From assembly GCA_023417955.1 (NCBI GenBank), contig JAEZDW010000254.1, forward strand, positions 1 to 8,496: a stretch of 8,496 nucleotides of DNA. The letters are read 5' to 3'. The notes under the pieces are model-generated. The model searched no databases, was not told where the DNA came from, and saw nothing but the letters and a program-made list of their open reading frames with translations. Every line of letters starts with the position of its first letter. The stretch's first letter is position 1. Below are positions 5,798-8,496 of this stretch, piece after piece. The position numbers were made by a program, and so were the translations under genes. This stretch comes from Bacteroidota bacterium. GTDB lineage: Bacteria; Bacteroidota; Bacteroidia; Cytophagales; Cyclobacteriaceae.

Positions 5798-5864
5798 TAT
5801 TGGTCTCAATTATTGGTCTTTTGAACACAAAAAACGCGTTTTTGTGATTCAATTTTTTTGGTCT
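5798..5864 (+). repeat. Short direct repeats TATTGGTCT (two full copies, one partial)
   Basis: TATTGGTCT occurs at 5798-5806 and again at 5811-5819 (13-base period). A third, shorter copy TTGGTCT is at 5858-5864. The palindrome 5823-5850 lies between the second and third copies. Direct repeats around a palindrome upstream of a biosynthetic gene could be regulator-binding sites, but purT starts about 200 bases downstream and no regulator is identifiable. Confidence 0.5.
5823..5850. promoter_or_regulatory. Near-perfect palindrome / AT-rich hairpin
   Basis: The core AAAAACGCGTTTTT (5830-5843) is a perfect 14-bp palindrome. With one unpaired A on each side the pairing extends through CAC/GTG and GAA/TTC to 5823-5850. 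In the plus direction it is followed by AATTTTTTT, so it could be a weak intrinsic terminator or a protein-binding site. No plus-strand gene lies close upstream to be terminated, which favours a regulatory role. Confidence 0.4.
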
Positions 5865-5927
5865 TGGATGCCTTCCTGGACGTTGCGAAACGCACTATAA
5901 AAAGATTTTTATTTTTTCCGGTAAAAA

Positions 5928-5957
5928 CAGCCGAAACATTACATAAGGTTTTGGCTG
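5928..5957 (+). promoter_or_regulatory. 10-bp hairpin upstream of purT
   Basis: CAGCCGAAAC (5928-5937) pairs with GTTTTGGCTG (5948-5957) with nine Watson-Crick pairs and one G-T wobble around a 10-base loop. It ends 104 bases before the purT start. It could be leader RNA structure of purT if transcription starts upstream. It matches no riboswitch I can recall. Confidence 0.4.
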
Positions 5958-6033
5958 CATACCGAGTGATAAAGCAATTCGTCGAGCAAAAAGTTCCTGT
6001 CCTACCATAGCTCCCCTGAACATGGCTTTTGAT

Positions 6034-6041
6034 TATGTTTG
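6034..6041 (+). promoter_or_regulatory. Possible -7 promoter element for purT
   Basis: TATGTTTG fully matches TAnnTTTG and lies 20 bases before the ATG at 6062. If used, the leader is about 15 bases long and the alternative starts at 6029 and 6035 cannot be used. No clear -33 TTG is present. Confidence 0.3.
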
Positions 6042-6061
6042 CTGCGAACCCTGTCGGCTCT

Positions 6062-7252
6062 ATGAACACTGTAAAAATTGGTACGCCATTAACATCATCG
6101 GCGACGAAAGTCATGCTACTTGGGGCAGGTGAACTGGGAAAAGAAGTAGTACTCGAGTTTCAACGCTATGGTGTAGAAACGATCGCTGTGGATCGATATC
6201 CAAATGCTCCTGCTATGCAGGTCGCACATCGAAATTATGTCGTACAGATGCTTGACGGTGCGGCATTGCGTGACGTTATCTTAAAAGAAAAACCAACATT
6301 CATAGTTCCGGAAGTCGAAGCGATTGCAACCGATACTTTGGTGGAGCTTGAAAAGGAGGGCTTCAATGTGGTGCCGACTGCAAATGCTGCGCGTCTCACT
6401 ATGAATCGCGAGGGTATCCGCCGACTCGCAGCAGAGACTCTGGACATCCAAACATCACCCTATCGTTTTGCTGACAACTATGACGACTACGTACAAGCAA
6501 TTCGTGAAGTGGGAGTGCCTTGTGTCGTCAAGCCCATCATGAGTTCTTCAGGAAAGGGGCAAAGCATTGTGCGAAGTGAGAAGGAGATTGAACACGCGTG
6601 GACCTACGCGCAGGAGGGAGGAAGGGCGAAGAATGGACGCGTTATTGTGGAAGGGTTTATTTCATTTGACTACGAAATCACGTTGCTTACAATCAGACAC
6701 GTCGGTGGCGTCAGCTTTTGTGCGCCTATTGGTCATCGGCAGGAACGCGGTGATTATCGTGAATCGTGGCAACCGCATCCGATGAGTCAGCTTGCTCTTC
6801 AGAGGGCACACGAGATCGCCGCCTTCGTTGTGAACGCATTGGGAGGAAAAGGAATATTCGGCGTGGAATTTTTTATCAAGGGTGACGACGTTTACTTCAG
6901 TGAAGTATCTCCGCGCCCGCACGATACGGGTATGGTAACAATGATCTCACAAGATCTTTCTGAGTTTGCATTGCACGTTCGTGCGATCCTTGGTCTTCCG
7001 ATTCCTGCAATACGACAACTGGGACCATCGGCGTCATGCGTGCTCCTGGTTGAAGGCAATTCATCCAACCTTACGTATGCCGGTATCGACGACGCACTGT
7101 CAGAGCCGGATACACAGCTACGCCTCTTTGGCAAGCCAGAAGTGAAAGGTGAACGAAGAATGGGTGTGTGTCTCGCACGTGGCGAAAACATTGAAGAGGC
7201 GCGTGCAAAGGCTGTGGCAGCTGTATCTCGAATAACAGTAAGCCTGGAGTAG
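6062..7252 (+). CDS. purT: Formate-dependent phosphoribosylglycinamide formyltransferase PurT (GART 2)
   Basis: PurT makes formyl-GAR from GAR, formate and ATP in the third step of purine synthesis, bypassing the folate-dependent PurN. It is a cytoplasmic ATP-grasp enzyme. From ATG 6062 it has 396 residues (E. coli 392). Visible: the N-terminal GAR-binding GAGELGKE (21-28) and VDRYPNAPAMQVAHR; VPEVEAI; the ATP-grasp VVKPIMSSSGKGQS loop; RVIVEGFISFDYEITLL; and the near-invariant SEVSPRPHDTGMVT block (Glu281 onward) with metal/ATP-binding residues. The start at 6062 aligns with the E. coli N-terminus (GTPL..SATKVMLLG); the frame is open upstream with TTG at 6029 and ATG at 6035. No other pur gene is adjacent, so it appears monocistronic. 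The upstream region carries hairpins and repeats. Confidence 0.97.
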   Translation: MNTVKIGTPLTSSATKVMLLGAGELGKEVVLEFQRYGVETIAVDRYPNAPAMQVAHRNYVVQMLDGAALRDVILKEKPTFIVPEVEAIATDTLVELEKEGFNVVPTANAARLTMNREGIRRLAAETLDIQTSPYRFADNYDDYVQAIREVGVPCVVKPIMSSSGKGQSIVRSEKEIEHAWTYAQEGGRAKNGRVIVEGFISFDYEITLLTIRHVGGVSFCAPIGHRQERGDYRESWQPHPMSQLALQRAHEIAAFVVNALGGKGIFGVEFFIKGDDVYFSEVSPRPHDTGMVTMISQDLSEFALHVRAILGLPIPAIRQLGPSASCVLLVEGNSSNLTYAGIDDALSEPDTQLRLFGKPEVKGERRMGVCLARGENIEEARAKAVAAVSRITVSLE

Positions 7253-7349
7253 TTGCTGGTCAACTGTGGAATGTTCTCGGGCAGCTTGCTCGTTGAGGAC
7301 TAATTGAAGCTTGTCATGCTGCAAGTCCGGCGAAGTGCAAGTTTTTTTT

Positions 7350-7363
7350 AATCAAATTTGATT
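7350..7363. promoter_or_regulatory. 14-bp perfect palindrome after a T-run
   Basis: AATCAAATTTGATT is a perfect palindrome directly after a run of eight T at 7342-7349, about 100 bases past the purT stop. It resembles a dimeric regulator site in shape, but there is no gene start nearby on the plus strand and no known consensus is matched with confidence. Confidence 0.35.
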
Positions 7364-7465
7364 GCTCAGGGCTCCGTACAAAATGCAGCCTTTTTTTTAC
7401 CGCAATGACATAATGGCGCTAATAGTGGTATGACCCTGATCCGACCTGAATTCTCCGGTCATCCT

Positions 7466-7509
7466 CCACTCTCTGTCCACTCTCTGTCCACTCTCCCTCC
7501 ACTCTTCTT
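7466..7509 (+). repeat. CT-rich tandem repeat, 4 x 11 bp
   Basis: Four consecutive 11-base units: CCACTCTCTGT twice, identical, then CCACTCTCCCT and CCACTCTTCTT. The first seven bases (CCACTCT) are constant in all units; only the last four vary. All lie on one strand as a pyrimidine-rich tract. This is a small minisatellite able to change copy number by slippage. It is non-coding here. Confidence 0.85.
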
Positions 7510-7540
7510 CCGATTTTCCCGGCCTGAAACCGGCTTCATC

Positions 7541-7565
7541 AAACTTAGTTAGCAACTGTTTTTTT
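7541..7565 (+). terminator. Terminator-like hairpin with T-run
   Basis: AAAC (7541-7544) and AGTT (7547-7550) pair with AACT (7554-7557) and GTTT (7558-7561), with a two-T bulge and a three-base loop, followed by TTTT. It is AT-rich and far (about 290 bases) from the purT stop, so it may end a long purT 3' UTR or an unseen small RNA. Weak call. Confidence 0.3.
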
Positions 7566-7710
7566 CGAAACAATCTGACATTTTTTCATCTTTTACGTTT
7601 AGACGTTCATACTTGCATCCATTCCTGGTGTTAAGCGTTTCCAGTGTGCATTTCCGCGCATCGATGTGTTCAGAAATGAATGGCCCGATACTGCCGATGT
7701 TGATGAACCG

Positions 7711-7730
7711 CATAAATAATGGCATTTATG
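7711..7730. promoter_or_regulatory. 7-bp inverted repeat upstream of small membrane protein gene
   Basis: CATAAAT (7711-7717) and ATTTATG (7724-7730) are perfect inverted copies with a 6-base spacer. The repeat ends 43 bases before the ATG at 7774, a natural position for an operator or leader hairpin. No T-run follows, so it is not an intrinsic terminator. Confidence 0.4.
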
Positions 7731-7773
7731 ATTCTGGAATCTTATTTGATGACCTCAGCGTATACTGGCAACT

Positions 7774-7974
7774 ATGAAAACACTCATCGCTTTAATTCTC
7801 TGGTGTATCCTTTTTGTTTTGTGCTGGCCACTGGCACTGGTGTTAATAGTTTTGTTTCCACTTGTGTGGCTTATTCTGCTCCCATTCCGGATTGTCGGCT
7901 TCACACTGGAGGTTATCTTCAAACTCATTAGTGGTATACTGTTGTTTCCATTTCGCGTGGTAAAGGCACTGTAG
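7774..7974 (+). CDS. Small hydrophobic membrane protein (66 aa), hypothetical
   Basis: Not assignable to a named family, though very similar-looking peptides (MKTL.AL.LW..LFVLCWPLAL) are familiar to me from Bacteroidota. Almost the whole chain is hydrophobic: helix one about 4-32 (Leu/Val/Trp/Phe-rich), the PFRIVGF turn at 37-43, then an amphipathic or second membrane segment (45-62) ending in FRVVKAL. The few basic residues (Lys2, Arg39, Lys50, Arg61, Lys64) sit at segment ends. The two similar PFRIV and PFRVV motifs (37-41, 59-63) suggest repeated membrane re-entry points. There is no signal cleavage site, so it should stay in the inner membrane. TATACT at 7761-7766 and an inverted repeat at 7711-7730 lie upstream. 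It stands alone and ends 56 bases before the next gene. Confidence 0.7.
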   Translation: MKTLIALILWCILFVLCWPLALVLIVLFPLVWLILLPFRIVGFTLEVIFKLISGILLFPFRVVKAL

Positions 7975-8000
7975 GCCGGTTTTTAATTGTGCGCATTGGA

Positions 8001-8011
8001 TAATATATTTA
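8001..8011 (+). promoter_or_regulatory. Possible promoter of the IF2N-like gene
   Basis: TAATATATTTA contains TATATTTA (five of six fixed positions of TAnnTTTG) and also a sigma70-like TAATAT. It lies about 20 bases before the ATG at 8031, implying a very short leader. No convincing upstream element accompanies it. Confidence 0.25.
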
Positions 8012-8030
8012 CGCGCGCAAAAAATACCGA

Positions 8031-8496
8031 ATGAGACTAGCACAGTTGTCGCGAAAATTTTCAGTACTTCCTGCGGAAATCGTTGACCTTCTTGCCAGGC
8101 ATAATATCGCATTGGAACCTTCGGCAAATGCTAAGGTTGAAGGCGAAGCGCTAACGATTGTGATCGCTCATTATGCACCTCAGAGCCTGGAGCAGAATTC
8201 TCAACAACAAGAAATAAGCGTAAATGAACCGCCGGCAAATGAGTCTGTTGAAACAGAAACAGTCGAACCCGTGGTGTCGCAGTTAATTGAAGAGCCGAAG
8301 ATATCAGAACAACAGTCACAGCCCGTAAGCGAGGAACAGTCGACCGTATTAAACGAGGTGGGTGGCGTTATAAAAGCCCCCAAGGTTGAACTCAAAGGGC
8401 TCAAGGTTTTGGGCAAGATTGAGTTGCCTGAGCCGCGTAAAAAAGAAGAACCTGCACCACCGTCCGATGAGGCGTCCGTGGAAGAACAGCGTCCCG
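8031..8496 (+). CDS. IF2N-like conserved protein with 'KVLGKIELPEP' motif (C-terminus off window)
   Basis: The frame is open from ATG 8031 to the window end (155 complete codons, 3' partial). Residues 1-50 (MRLAQLSRKFSVLPAEIVDLL, then HNIALEPSANAKVEGEALTIVIAHYAP) look like the small N-terminal domain of translation initiation factor IF-2, a winged-helix-like nucleic-acid-binding unit. Residues 51-112 are low-complexity Glu/Gln/Pro/Ser/Val, probably disordered. At 113-137 comes VIKAPKVELKGLKVLGKIELPEP, which I recognise as a conserved motif in Bacteroidota proteins of unknown function that share this layout, followed by a charged Lys/Glu/Pro stretch. It is not IF-2 itself as far as can be seen: the G domain is not in the window, and IF-2 does not carry the motif to my knowledge. 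The product is probably cytoplasmic. Confidence 0.75.
   Translation, partial: MRLAQLSRKFSVLPAEIVDLLARHNIALEPSANAKVEGEALTIVIAHYAPQSLEQNSQQQEISVNEPPANESVETETVEPVVSQLIEEPKISEQQSQPVSEEQSTVLNEVGGVIKAPKVELKGLKVLGKIELPEPRKKEEPAPPSDEASVEEQRP

Larger units (their letters stand above)
5613..6061. other. AT-rich intergenic region between divergent genes, no convincing gene
   Basis: This 449-base spacer separates the small exported protein (minus) from purT (plus). It has long T-runs, two copies of a 9-bp repeat plus a partial third, and three hairpins, listed separately. A minus-strand open frame at 5806-6114 runs into purT and looks like a shadow. No tRNA, known purine riboswitch or ZTP-type motif could be recognised by eye. 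Confidence 0.7.
7253..7773. other. 521-base intergenic region with repeats, no convincing gene
   Basis: Between purT and the small membrane protein there is no good open frame on either strand; the plus frame at 7719-7931 only shadows the 7774 gene and the minus frame at 7118-7324 shadows purT. It holds a T8 run with an adjacent palindrome (7342-7363), a CT-rich tandem repeat (7466-7509), a terminator-like hairpin (7541-7565) and an inverted repeat (7711-7730). No tRNA or known ncRNA is recognisable. Confidence 0.7.

Noticed and set aside
5613..6061. A known purine-related riboswitch (purine, ZTP/pfl, PRPP or ppGpp) before purT.
   Set aside because: I looked for the conserved cores by eye and saw none; only unassigned hairpins are present.
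5806..6114. Minus-strand open frame of 102 codons upstream of purT.
   Set aside because: It runs into the purT coding start, has no domain-like pattern, and its Lys/Asn/Thr content simply reflects A/T-rich spacer.
7118..7324. Minus-strand open frame spanning the end of purT and the spacer.
   Set aside because: Mostly antisense to purT with no protein-like features in the remaining part.
1..8496. A defence island, toxin-antitoxin pair, prophage remnant or insertion sequence.
   Set aside because: No transposase, integrase, nuclease, methylase or typical toxin frames, no terminal inverted repeats, and base composition appears even across the genes.

Overview
This window looks like ordinary chromosomal DNA of a member of the Bacteroidota, possibly the Chitinophagaceae (a low-confidence guess made by eye). 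Three things suggest this: Shine-Dalgarno signals are almost absent, AT-rich upstream regions contain TAnnTTTG-type -7 elements, and the protein families fit (the IF2N-like protein with a 'KVLGKIELPEP' motif at the right edge, an exported dioxygenase-like lipoprotein with a 'GGRCENCEL' motif, a DUF817 protein, and a DUF2236 oxygenase). TGA ends several intact genes, so the standard bacterial code applies. I see no phage, transposon, CRISPR, rRNA or tRNA.

Left part (1-2269): two minus-strand genes encode exported lipoproteins. One resembles intradiol ring-cleavage dioxygenases and is cut by the window edge; the other is a methionine sulfoxide reductase B. Diverging from them on the plus strand are a very acidic 70-residue protein and a DUF2236/MpaB-type heme oxygenase homologue. 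Redox chemistry is the common theme of the recognisable genes.

Middle part (2374-5612): a DUF817 membrane protein converges on, and overlaps, a 57-residue membrane protein on the other strand. A YeeZ-like SDR/epimerase follows, closely coupled to an arfB (yaeJ) ribosome-rescue gene that carries an in-frame TGA at codon 46. The arfB frame ends six bases inside a convergent YdeI/OmpD-associated family gene. A small exported protein on the minus strand ends at a strong 12-bp hairpin.

Right part (5613-8496): a 449-base AT-rich intergenic region with direct repeats and hairpins precedes purT, the formate-dependent GAR transformylase. A 521-base gene-free stretch follows, holding a 4 x 11-bp tandem repeat, a 14-bp palindrome and a 7-bp inverted repeat. 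Then come a 66-residue, almost entirely hydrophobic membrane peptide and the start of an IF2N-like protein that runs off the window.

I did not find a convincing new multi-gene system. The best leads are the interrupted arfB gene, the codon-in-register antisense overlap at 3217-3378, and the structured intergenic regions around purT. Family names come from recognising motifs in the translated sequence; no database search was run.
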